Below are positions 19,688 to 29,300 of a stretch of DNA of 64,000 nucleotides, in pieces. Both the position numbers and the translations under genes were made by a program. Positions within the stretch are counted from its first letter, which is position 1. Each line of letters begins with the position of its first letter. A model generated the notes under the pieces. It did not search any database. It was not told the origin of the DNA and saw only the letters and a program-made list of their open reading frames with translations. The DNA is from Candidatus Vicinibacter affinis (GTDB lineage Bacteria; Bacteroidota; Bacteroidia; Chitinophagales; Saprospiraceae), in assembly GCA_016714365.1 (NCBI GenBank), contig JADJNH010000007.1, positions 124,001-188,000 on the forward strand, given 5' to 3'.

Positions 19688-19759
19688 ATGAAGCTCAACA
19701 AAATTTTCTCTGCTGGAGCAGAATTTAATTCCGCCCCCCCCCAAAATTCAATTAATTAA
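19688..19759 (+). CDS. Short ORF ending just after a C9 tract; likely the broken 5' end of the next gene
   Basis: ATG at 19688 (starting MKLNKIFS, a signal-peptide-like basic N-region) runs 23 codons into a homopolymer of nine C (19734-19742) and stops at 19757-19759. Directly after the tract, one frame over, an unbroken hydrophobic signal sequence continues into the large ORF annotated from 19800. With eight C residues the two parts would fuse into one protein. So this is either a phase-off state of the following gene or a sequencing/assembly error at the homopolymer. Confidence 0.55.
   Translation: MKLNKIFSAGAEFNSAPPQNSIN
19734..19742 (+). repeat. C9 homopolymer (possible slipped-strand switch)
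   Basis: Nine consecutive C in otherwise A+T-rich DNA, placed between a start codon (19688) and the hydrophobic core of a signal peptide encoded in another frame. Length changes of one base would switch the downstream cargo gene on or off. This is the classical position for a contingency tract. Confidence 0.6.
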
Positions 19760-19799
19760 ATTTGGAAACGCATTTTTATTCTTTATAATAAGCCTCTTT

Positions 19800-21950
19800 A
19801 TGCCTGGAATATCTCGCGCCCAAGATACCCTCATCTGTGACAATGGTGGGTTTGAAGATGGGTTTGATTATTATTTTGGAGAAGTAACCAGTTTTCAAAC
19901 TGGAAGCGACAATTGTACACCTTCTTTTGGGGGTCAACCCGCAACTTGGGTTTCTTCTAGTTTACCCGGTTTCCACAGGTTTAGTATTGTATCCAGCGGA
20001 ACCGATTCATTGGTCGGTATTCCAATGACAAAATTTGGAAACAAAGCACTCAGGTTAAATCATCCCTATGGTCATAATGACGATTGCACTACAGATTTTG
20101 ATGTGAATAAAATCGTTAAAAGATTTAAAGTTACACAGACCAATAGGGAATTTACTATTTGGTTTGCTATTGTTTTTGAAAATCCTGGTGCCTCTCATCA
20201 AAATTCACAACCCTATTTCAACATTCATTGTGATTTAGCTGCCGGCAGTGATTTGTGTTTTGATGCTAATTTACTTTCTTGCGAGCAGAACTTTAGTGAT
20301 AATTGTTCTTTTGATCCCATTGATGTTTTAAACTGGTCGTGTCATAGAATTTCGATCCCAGAAGATAAAATTGGAAGCATTGCAACCCTTGAAATCTCTT
20401 CTTCAGATTGCGGTCATGGTTGTCATTTCGGATATGCTTACATTGATGGCATTTGCGAGGAATGCACCGGAAGCGCTCTGGGTTCAGCAACTCTCTACAA
20501 TCAACCAATGAATAACCTTGGACAAGGCATTGATAATTTCAGTTGCAATGGCGATACTTTAACTATTTGTGGTGATTACACTTTACCTTATGTTTGTGGA
20601 AACTGGATTTTGGATAGCTTTAAGGTTTTTGGAATTTCTACTTACTCTTATTCTTTAGATACTTCCACAAAGACCTTCTGTATTGATATTCCTTCCACTA
20701 GTCTCAATGGAAATTGTAAAGACGTTTTTGCAGAATTAAGCTTTAAGTCCGTAACTAATTATATATTAAAAGCAACCAGCAATAAAATTTATGTATGTCC
20801 CGAAAATTATGCTAAGTATAACATAACAGTAACAACAGGTATCTGCCAAAACAATGGAACAACAAATCAACTTTCTGATGATTATTATTATGTAAAAGTT
20901 ATCCTTGCAAATTTTACAAATACTAACTGGACCATGGAACGAGAGTTAAATGATCCCTATCCAAATGAGACTGGTAAGTATATTATAAAAACAGGATCCG
21001 GAAATGGGACAATTAATTTAGGACCTTTACTCATACAAGAAGGCAGTTGGATTCTAAGAATAAATGCCGGCTATTGCACTTATGAATATAATATTCTTCC
21101 CTCTGACTACTGTTCTGGTTGTGCAACTTTAAGAGGTGCTAAAGTATTTGATATTGGATGTGATAATTCAACCAATCCAAATACCTGGTCCTTTAAAATA
21201 TTTGTTTTAGATCCGGGACAGGGTGCCAATTTTTATACGATTGACTACACTGGACAAACACAATATTACTTTAATCAAACTTATACTATTAGTGGTCTAA
21301 CTCAGTCGACAACCTGCTTATCAATTAAAGTAACCCATTCTAATAATTGCCAATCGAACCTTTTAATTTGCCCACCTAAGCCCTGCAATTCTCAATGTAA
21401 TATTGAAGCTTATTTGCTGAATAGTTATTGTAATGAAGGTAAAACGGAATATTACTTTAATCTAAAGACATCCTCAAGTAGTGGATATATTTGTTGCAAT
21501 GCATATGAACGCTCAAGTCAAACAAATACTTGCTTTCTTTTACCCAACGGCGCCTTGGGTCCTTTTGATGAAGACATTGAATTGACATTACTCATCAGCA
21601 ACTCTTCGAATTGCAGTTGTTCCAATCCAAGTTGCTATAAGACCATCTATGTTCCATTTCCTGATTGCAATAATCTTGACTTCAGGACAACTTTTAGCAA
21701 ATCAGACACTGACAAAGGTGCTGAATTGGAAGTGATTCCTAATCCAGTTCATGATGATTTCATTCGAATTCGATCCAAATTATTAAAAACTGAATTCAAA
21801 TTATTTGAGCTTTCGGGAAAGGAGATTTTATCAGGACAATTTGAAACTGAAAATTACGAGATAAACATACTAATGCCTTCAGGCATCTATTTCGTTAAGT
21901 ATTCTGATATTTTCGGAAAAGAAAAGGTAACCAAGTTTATTAAGTTCTAA
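19800..21950 (+). CDS. Secreted Cys-rich protein with T9SS type A sorting domain (probably frameshifted at its 5' end)
   Basis: 716 residues from the first in-frame ATG, but that ATG lies inside a signal peptide. The same frame is open upstream from 19743 and encodes a hydrophobic stretch (FGNAFLFFIISLFM) ending in an ISRAQD-like cleavage site. The real start is therefore likely the ATG at 19688, out of phase by one base at a C9 tract. The body is rich in Cys, Asn and Ser with no domain I can name; the first ~220 residues look like a jelly-roll/adhesion domain. The last ~75 residues are a T9SS type A tail (EVIPNPVHDDFIRI, KLFELSGKEIL, PSGIYFVKY). The DNA is visibly A+T-richer than the housekeeping genes. 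Confidence 0.75.
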   Translation: MPGISRAQDTLICDNGGFEDGFDYYFGEVTSFQTGSDNCTPSFGGQPATWVSSSLPGFHRFSIVSSGTDSLVGIPMTKFGNKALRLNHPYGHNDDCTTDFDVNKIVKRFKVTQTNREFTIWFAIVFENPGASHQNSQPYFNIHCDLAAGSDLCFDANLLSCEQNFSDNCSFDPIDVLNWSCHRISIPEDKIGSIATLEISSSDCGHGCHFGYAYIDGICEECTGSALGSATLYNQPMNNLGQGIDNFSCNGDTLTICGDYTLPYVCGNWILDSFKVFGISTYSYSLDTSTKTFCIDIPSTSLNGNCKDVFAELSFKSVTNYILKATSNKIYVCPENYAKYNITVTTGICQNNGTTNQLSDDYYYVKVILANFTNTNWTMERELNDPYPNETGKYIIKTGSGNGTINLGPLLIQEGSWILRINAGYCTYEYNILPSDYCSGCATLRGAKVFDIGCDNSTNPNTWSFKIFVLDPGQGANFYTIDYTGQTQYYFNQTYTISGLTQSTTCLSIKVTHSNNCQSNLLICPPKPCNSQCNIEAYLLNSYCNEGKTEYYFNLKTSSSSGYICCNAYERSSQTNTCFLLPNGALGPFDEDIELTLLISNSSNCSCSNPSCYKTIYVPFPDCNNLDFRTTFSKSDTDKGAELEVIPNPVHDDFIRIRSKLLKTEFKLFELSGKEILSGQFETENYEINILMPSGIYFVKYSDIFGKEKVTKFIKF

Positions 21951-21954
21951 ATTC

Positions 21955-21998
21955 ATCAATAAGCATAGCAATTTACTAAGATTGCTATGCTTATTGAT
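21955..21998. terminator. Perfect 18-bp stem hairpin after the T9SS cargo gene
   Basis: Arms 21955-21972 and 21981-21998 are exact reverse complements (18 bp) with an 8-nt loop. It begins four bases after the stop at 21950. There is no clear T-tract, so it may be a structural 3' end, a bidirectional block or a processing site. It covers the ATG at 21987, which argues that the next gene starts at 22008 instead. Confidence 0.6.
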
Positions 21999-22007
21999 AT
22001 ATATTCA

Positions 22008-25000
22008 ATGTCAAAATTTAAAAAGAATTGTAATTTGTTTATCAAGAGATTTTATTTTATTATACTTGGCACGCTTAGTACAACCTTGGCATTCAATCAA
22101 TCATTGAATTGCAATAATATTGATACAAGCCAATGTTATACAGTTAAACAATATAGGGACACTAAAATTTTTGTGGAAAAGAAAATCGAAAGTGAAGATA
22201 CCATATTTTTATATCAAATCCCATTTCTTGCTGATTTGGATAAAGATTGTATTCCGGAAATCATACTATTAGATAATAATTATAATGAACTATTATTTAT
22301 CAATTCCTTAACTGGCAAGAAAAAAAATAAAATTAAGATTCCAGCTTTATTTCCATTTGGTTCAAAGTTTGCATTAGCGGATTTGAATGGGGATGGTGAG
22401 TCTGAGATTGTTGTTTTGGCTGCAAATTCAGGGATAAACCCCCAAGCTTATTTTGGCAGACTATTCTGCTTTCGTTTGGATGGCACACAAATGTGGATGT
22501 CTGATAAAAGGGTAGATGTATATAAACAATTCCGTGAAATGCCTGGTGGCGCTATAGGCATAGCTGATTTTAATCAGGATGGAATGCCCGAAGTATATGT
22601 TAACAATAAAATATTCAATGGACAGACCGGAGCACTTTTATGTGATGGCGGATCAAATGGGCTTGGTTTGGAATATGCGATAGATTTTGCCCCTGATGGG
22701 GTATCTGTGGCCGCTCAATTGGATGATGATGTAAAGGATTTGGAATTGGCTGCAGGATATACTATTTACAAAATGAATCTGACAAACCTAAATGGAAGCA
22801 TAGGCAATACCATGACTCCGCACAATTTAATGATTAACGGAAAGTTTAGAGATGGATATACCTCAATTGGGGATATTAATGTAGATGGTAAACTAGATGT
22901 AGTGGTGACTTCTCCTGGTATTAACAATGAAGCACTGGTATATGCCTATACATTCAACTCAGGTAATCCAAGTTTAATTGCAAAAGCACAAATCCCTGGG
23001 AATGATTACTCCGGAATAGGAATGGCTTCTATAAGCAGGCTTGGTAAATTCCCAACTCCTTCCATTTTGTTTACAAGATTTTGTAAAATTTATTCTTTTC
23101 ATTATAGCGGAAGTATGAATTTAAACTTGGATTGGACAATTACAACAACAGATTCTTCCGGAACTACGGGCATTGGAGCATTTGACCTTAATAGTGATGG
23201 CAATCAAGAGGTCATATATAGGGATGAGACCGATTTTCAAATATTCGATGCTTCAACTATTGTTCCAACTATTCTCTTTAGAACACCATGCACTTCATTA
23301 ACCATTTTAGAATCTCCCTTAGTTGCAGATTTAGATAATACTGGACAAGCAAAAATCTGTGTTCTTTGCGGAAAGAATCGAGATGACAATGTAGGCAAAA
23401 TGTTCATCTTCGGCTCCCCCGACTCCCTCCCAGGATGGGCGCCTGCCAGAGGCATCTGGAATCAATACGCTTACAATCCCCTCCAGATCAACGACGACCT
23501 CACTGTGCCACGCGTACAGAAGAATCAGGCAACTTACATGAATGGTAAGTACAACAACTTCATGCAACAAGAATCTTATGTGGATTCTAATGGCTTTGTT
23601 AAAAAACCTGCCGCAAGTCTTACCGGAAAGATCCAATGCATAAACTATGATCCCATCACAAAAATTTACACCATTGCTTTTGATTTATTCAATCGCAAGG
23701 ATGCTTCTGCAGTGGCAGACTCCAATCTGGCGATTTCTTTTTTTAATGGTGATCCTACCGTTGCCGGAACATTGATCGGCCATTATTATACGCTGAGATC
23801 CATTTATCCGGGAGACAGTTTGCTGAATCTGGAATTTAAATTTTCTGCCGGCAATCTTTCAGATCTGTTTATGGTGATCAACTCGGTACGCAATACCCCG
23901 GGCACTTTTGGAGATCAAGATTTTCTACAGGCAGAATGTGATTACACGGATAATATTTCCCGTACAATTGATCTTCCGAAGATAGAAAATATTCATGCAA
24001 TGATTTGCAAGGGATCATCTTATCGGTTTGTGGATACGAGTATCGTGGATGCAGGTAAGTATTATAGCAAGCTAAGTTCTGTGAGAGGATGTGATAGTTT
24101 AATTATGATATTGGATCTGACGACAGCTGATACCATTTACATCAATCAATCCATTCAAACTTGCGATGCATATTACTGGAACCATCAGACCTTGACACAG
24201 ACGGGTATTTATCGCTTTGACACCATTAATCAATTTGGTTGCGACAGCATCGTTAACCTGGATCTAACGATCCTTAAATCCAATGCAACAAACATCAGAC
24301 ACACTGCTTGCGATGCATACAGCTGGAATGGACAAACCTACGATACCGGTGGAATCTATTCGTACAAAACAAAAAATAGTTTCGGTTGCGACAGTACCGT
24401 AACACTGGAGCTCACTCTTCACCATTCCGATTCCAACCGTGTGCAAATCGAAACATGCAATTCATTTGTTTGGAATGGAAGGACCTATACACAAAGTGGT
24501 GTATATACACTCGACACCGTCAATCAATTCGGTTGTGACAGTGTGGTGCAATTAAATCTCAGCATAAATTCTCAGATCAATAAAACCATAGTTCAAACTT
24601 CTTGTGATAATTATAATTGGAATGGACGCAATTACAGTCAATCAGGAATTTATGCGGATACGACACAAAGTTCCAAAGGATGCGACAGCATCACTACCCT
24701 GCAACTGACCATCAATAAATCCAACAGTTCGAATACGGCGCACACAACTTGCGACCGCTATGTATGGAATGGAAATACTTATACACAAAGTGGTACATAT
24801 ACTTTTCAAACACAGAATGCAAAGGGTTGTGACAGCACTGCTACTTTGCAACTGACTATTTCAAATTCAAGTCAATCGGTAAGCAATCGTACAAGTTGCG
24901 ATGAATACAGCTGGAACAATGTAAAGTATACACAAAGTGGAACGTATCCATACAAAACAATTAATTCATCGGGCTGTGACAGCACCGCTACACTCAATCT

Positions 25001-26057
25001 TGTAATTCATAAATCCGACAGTGTACTGCAAAAACAAACAGCCTGCGAGACATTTGTATGGAATAATGTGACCTACACACAATCAGGAAAATATATTTTT
25101 CAGACCACCAATCAATTTGGCTGCGACAGCATCGTTACTTTGGATTTAAACCTAGTTCCATCTACCAAAAAAGATACTTCCATTACCATTTGCGACAGCA
25201 TAATGTTTCTGGGTAAAAATTTAACAAGTTCCGGAAACTATTCCTTTCCACTAACCAATGCGGCGGGTTGTGATTCCGTCGTAAATCTGAATTTGAATGT
25301 GAATGGACAACGTTACATAAATCAAATTGCAAGCTGTGATTCCTATACCTGGCAAGTCAATGGAATCAAATATAACCGCTCAGGAATTTATCAGGAAAAA
25401 TATACAAACAGTTCAGGTTGTGATTCTATTTATTATTTGGAATTAACCATCCATCCGAAGTATGAATTCACACAACAGGCAGAAGCATGTAAACAATACC
25501 GGTGGCCACTCAACAATCAATTGCTTACAGAATCTGGCTTGTACACTATTCCACTCAAAACCCATCAAGGCTGTGATTCCATCCTCAGCTTGAATCTTAC
25601 GATAAATGAAGATTTTGAAAAGTGGGATACGGTTTTCACAGATACGACCTACATCTGGCCCGTCAATGCACAGACCTATGAAAAGTCAGGAACGTATCAA
25701 GAGTCCTTACGTTCGACGGTAGGTTGTGATTCGCTCCACTACTTATACCTGCTTATCAAAAAGAATTATGGAATCTACTATCCGAATGTGATCCACCCAG
25801 GTGGGGTGAACAATGGATTTACATTATTCGATGATGGATCGACCATTGCGCAGATCACGAAATTATCAATCTACGACCGCTGGGGATCGCAGGTATGGCA
25901 ACAAGAAAACTTTACAGCCAATGATCCCTCGCTGGGCTGGGACGGCAGCTTTAAGGGCAAAGCAGTCATTCCGGGTGTATATGTATGGCATGCACAATTG
26001 ACCTTGCAGGATGGATCGGTGATCTCATGGCAGGGAGAGGTGACGGTGGTGAGGTAA
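22008..26057 (+). CDS. Giant surface protein: FG-GAP propeller, 12 GCDS repeats, CHU_C tail (copy 1)
   Basis: About 1349 residues. I chose ATG 22008 (MSKFKKN) because 21987 lies in a hairpin arm and 22008 gives a normal signal peptide (basic N-region, hydrophobic stretch to about residue 30, then AFNQS). Residues ~50-480 hold FG-GAP/VCBS blades with calcium-type loops (DLNGDGESEIVV, DFNQDGMPEVYV, DINVDGKLDVVV, DLNSDGNQEVIY). Next comes an extracellular adapter (~490-660), then 12 tandem ~47-residue repeats, each ending GCDS (~660-1250; consensus C-x-x-Y-x-W-N-G-x-x-Y-x-x-S-G-x-Y). The last ~95 residues are a CHU_C T9SS domain (LSIYDRWGSQVW, PGVYVWHA). From ~23440 to the stop it is nearly identical to the gene at 44.6 kb, while the 5' part is diverged and A+T-richer. 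Probably an adhesin or matrix protein (inference). Confidence 0.85.
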   Translation: MSKFKKNCNLFIKRFYFIILGTLSTTLAFNQSLNCNNIDTSQCYTVKQYRDTKIFVEKKIESEDTIFLYQIPFLADLDKDCIPEIILLDNNYNELLFINSLTGKKKNKIKIPALFPFGSKFALADLNGDGESEIVVLAANSGINPQAYFGRLFCFRLDGTQMWMSDKRVDVYKQFREMPGGAIGIADFNQDGMPEVYVNNKIFNGQTGALLCDGGSNGLGLEYAIDFAPDGVSVAAQLDDDVKDLELAAGYTIYKMNLTNLNGSIGNTMTPHNLMINGKFRDGYTSIGDINVDGKLDVVVTSPGINNEALVYAYTFNSGNPSLIAKAQIPGNDYSGIGMASISRLGKFPTPSILFTRFCKIYSFHYSGSMNLNLDWTITTTDSSGTTGIGAFDLNSDGNQEVIYRDETDFQIFDASTIVPTILFRTPCTSLTILESPLVADLDNTGQAKICVLCGKNRDDNVGKMFIFGSPDSLPGWAPARGIWNQYAYNPLQINDDLTVPRVQKNQATYMNGKYNNFMQQESYVDSNGFVKKPAASLTGKIQCINYDPITKIYTIAFDLFNRKDASAVADSNLAISFFNGDPTVAGTLIGHYYTLRSIYPGDSLLNLEFKFSAGNLSDLFMVINSVRNTPGTFGDQDFLQAECDYTDNISRTIDLPKIENIHAMICKGSSYRFVDTSIVDAGKYYSKLSSVRGCDSLIMILDLTTADTIYINQSIQTCDAYYWNHQTLTQTGIYRFDTINQFGCDSIVNLDLTILKSNATNIRHTACDAYSWNGQTYDTGGIYSYKTKNSFGCDSTVTLELTLHHSDSNRVQIETCNSFVWNGRTYTQSGVYTLDTVNQFGCDSVVQLNLSINSQINKTIVQTSCDNYNWNGRNYSQSGIYADTTQSSKGCDSITTLQLTINKSNSSNTAHTTCDRYVWNGNTYTQSGTYTFQTQNAKGCDSTATLQLTISNSSQSVSNRTSCDEYSWNNVKYTQSGTYPYKTINSSGCDSTATLNLVIHKSDSVLQKQTACETFVWNNVTYTQSGKYIFQTTNQFGCDSIVTLDLNLVPSTKKDTSITICDSIMFLGKNLTSSGNYSFPLTNAAGCDSVVNLNLNVNGQRYINQIASCDSYTWQVNGIKYNRSGIYQEKYTNSSGCDSIYYLELTIHPKYEFTQQAEACKQYRWPLNNQLLTESGLYTIPLKTHQGCDSILSLNLTINEDFEKWDTVFTDTTYIWPVNAQTYEKSGTYQESLRSTVGCDSLHYLYLLIKKNYGIYYPNVIHPGGVNNGFTLFDDGSTIAQITKLSIYDRWGSQVWQQENFTANDPSLGWDGSFKGKAVIPGVYVWHAQLTLQDGSVISWQGEVTVVR

Positions 26058-26220
26058 GAATATTGTCTGAACTGGGATTTATGGGATTGTTGGGAGTTAT
26101 GGGAAGGAATATCTTTTTCTTTTGAATTGATTGAAGTTGAAACATCCTCAACATTTAATAAAATTCTATCCTCTCAATCTCACCCAACCCACGCATCCCA
26201 AAAATCATGGCTCAGACAGT
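26058..26220 (+). repeat. Palindromic G-rich dispersed repeat, copy 3' of the first giant gene
   Basis: Starts right after the stop codon. Half B (about 26061-26106) begins TTGTCTGAACTGGG and contains GGG-N6-GGG-N6-GGG-N6-GGG at 26074-26103. A ~65-base A+T-rich spacer (GAATTGATTGAAGTTGAAAC...) follows, then half A (about 26172-26215: CATCCCAAAAATCATGG... CAGACAG), which is largely the reverse complement of B. Same family as the arrays at 43.5-44.15 kb and 48.6-48.96 kb. Confidence 0.85.
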
Positions 26221-26302
26221 TGTGCTAAAAATCATCGTAACATTTTAAGCATTGGAAATATCAAAATGATTTACTCTTTATAAATGTAGTGATTAGAAAC
26301 AT

Positions 26303-29300
26303 TTACAATTTTAAAAATTCTTTGATCTCAGCACCTTTGGAGGTAGGTACCTTGATAAAATACGCTCCCGGAAGAAGCCCTGCAACATATATTTTCTGAA
26401 CTCCATTTTTAATATAGCCTGACTCTATGATGTTTCCTTGAATATTTAAGATTTCATAATTACCCTCCCTGTCTAATGAATTAAATTTTACCTCCACAAA
26501 ATCGCTCGCAGGATTTGGGCTTAACATGAGTTCAGCACTTCTCTTGTTCTGAAATGCAACTACATTGCTTTCTATCAATTCAGTTTCATTCAAATAAACA
26601 ACTTTATAATAAATCAAATCTGACTTATTTACTTCTACATCCTCAAACCAAAATTCATTTTTATTTTCATCAATTACTGGGTGATGGATTGCTGACCAAT
26701 TACCATCGTATTTCAATAATTTCATCAGACCCTTGTTAAAATCTCCGTTTATCTTCCAATGCAATTTGCACACACCTTCTTTTTCAATTTCTGATTCCAA
26801 TTTAATTTCCTGTATGGACAATACTGAACTCAACACCAATCCTGCATCCAGATCTGACAATACATCACCTTCGAAGAGCTGCACCACATCGGTAGTACCG
26901 TAGCCATGACTGTGATTCACATCACTGTTTACATCTTGGGCTACAAATCCGTTCATACTCGTATACCTATAAAATGGAGGTGCTTCAAATTTTAGATAAT
27001 ATGAACCGGTATGTGCACGTAGATTAAAATGTCCTTCTTCATCACTATATACCTCATCCACCATTACATCTTGCTCATTGTATAATTTCACCTTGACCTC
27101 AGGTATGCCCTCTTCTCCGGCATCCTGAATTCCATCCCTATCTACGTCCAGCCAAATAAAATTTCCCACAGTCGATTTCTTCAAAATCCCAAGATCCAGA
27201 TCGTCTCTTTGAGCATTTGATTTTACCTCAAAATCAACGGTCCTAAATTGACCACCTACCTTGTCAAAATCTGAATCAAGCAAGCTATCAATACCGGATC
27301 TGTACGCAGTAATGGAAATGGAATCCGGAAAGCTTACACTCAAATAATGCATTCCTTCCGGAGCATGATCAAATCTATAATAACCCGGATTACCCAGTGA
27401 ATCCAACTTACTGATAGTACTTCTAATTAACCTGCCTGTACTGGCCTCAATCAAATCTATAGCAATTCCGTTAACTCCTATCTCATTGCTTTGCTGGATT
27501 CCATCACCATTACTGTCCTCCCATACATAATCCCCAATCATACCATAAGGTCTTATCATTCCGGCATCAACAACAGTGATAATTTTTCCGGGAAATACAC
27601 TAAAATATAATTCACCCATTTGATTTACATCGCTGTCTAGATCTTCATCAACTCCCTGATCTTGGGGACTAAAACTAAAATTCTTGTCTTCGTTCACAAA
27701 TTTAATCTGATAGTCTCCCGGAGCAAATTGAAGAAATACATATTGACCAAATGTATCTGTCATCATACTGTCCAAAAGGTTGTTCTGATCATCATATAAA
27801 AACACTTTGACCCTTTCTATTCCCGTCTCACCGGAATTGCGAATTCCGTTTTTATCAAAATCTTCCCAAACAGTTCCCTCGATTTTTCTACAGTTGTATA
27901 ATTCAAAGAATGCAGGACGCTTACTAAGAGCATGACATTTAGCCGTTGATTTAAAATATTGCAATACTTCATTTAAGCGGGTACCCAAATTAAGAAAGCT
28001 GGTTGCATCAAAATAATCCGGACTCAGCGGATCATTTTGATAGACCAACTCATAAACATAAAATCTTCCGGATCTCATAATGTCAGTATAAAGACTGTCA
28101 CTCGTCTTCAAAATTTCTTGTCCGGAATCTGATATTAAAATAAACTTTCTGCTAAAGCCTGGAGGTAGAAACTCAATACCATTCAAGGCATATCTGACGC
28201 GAACCGGATTTCCTGCGTAACACGGAGAAGACATAGATAAATCATATAAATCAGGAGCTTTTGCCAAACACTCTTCATAAATTCCTGCATCAATTTTTGC
28301 CTGCCCTCCTCCCGGCAAACTCAACAATTCACTCCAACCGGAAGAATCAACATCACTGTCAACATCCGGCATACTCCCACTACCCTTTTTTGAAAAAACA
28401 TATCCTGCCATCGGCGACAAAAATATCCTGTACTCCAATGCAGGCGTTTTCTTTTCAAAAAAATAATGTCCGTTAAAATCTGTCTTTATCGAATCAATTA
28501 TTTTTCTTGATATATCTGTGAGGTAAACCAAATAATCCTTAAATCCCTGTTCTCCTAAATCCTGAATGCCATTTTTATTGGCATCCCGCCACACCAAACC
28601 ACGGATGCCGATACATTCATCCACTACAAAAGATACGCCTTTTGCAGAAATAGAAGCACATTTTTGCTCCCGCAAAATCAAATTTCCGAGATCAACTAAA
28701 GTTGTAGTTCCCGGGATCAGTATAGACAGATCTAGAAAGTTAAACCCACTTTGCAACTCTTCAAAACACAAAGCATAAATATTGTACACTCCCGCCCTAT
28801 CTATCTCAAATTCAGGACTGTCGGAAATTTCAGAAATTTTTTGTGTTACACCTGTAACCAATAAATATTTCACAACATAGTCGACCGGATGTTGATGCGT
28901 CCCAATTGCCGTAGCTCGAATGCTTTGAACTCCTCCTGAATAACATTCAAATTCCATTGGCAAGGTTTTTAAACTTGCTAAAGAAATATTGCAATTCAAA
29001 AACAATCCTGCATCTACATGCATATTATTTCCCATCGCAGGTGTAAATATATCTGTCTCTCCGGTTTTATTTACATCGGAGTCGGTTTGCTCAAAACCGG
29101 ATGCATCCTTCAGAGTATAACTATAATCCTGTAAATATTTGAATGCAATACTATACTTATGGGTAGGATTCAATTTTACAAATGCATATTTACCTATAGA
29201 ATCTGTTCTCACAGAATCTATTGCAATTCCAAATTCATCCTTTAAACAAACCAATACATCCGGAATACTTCTGTCCTTCTGATCCTGAATACCATCTTGC

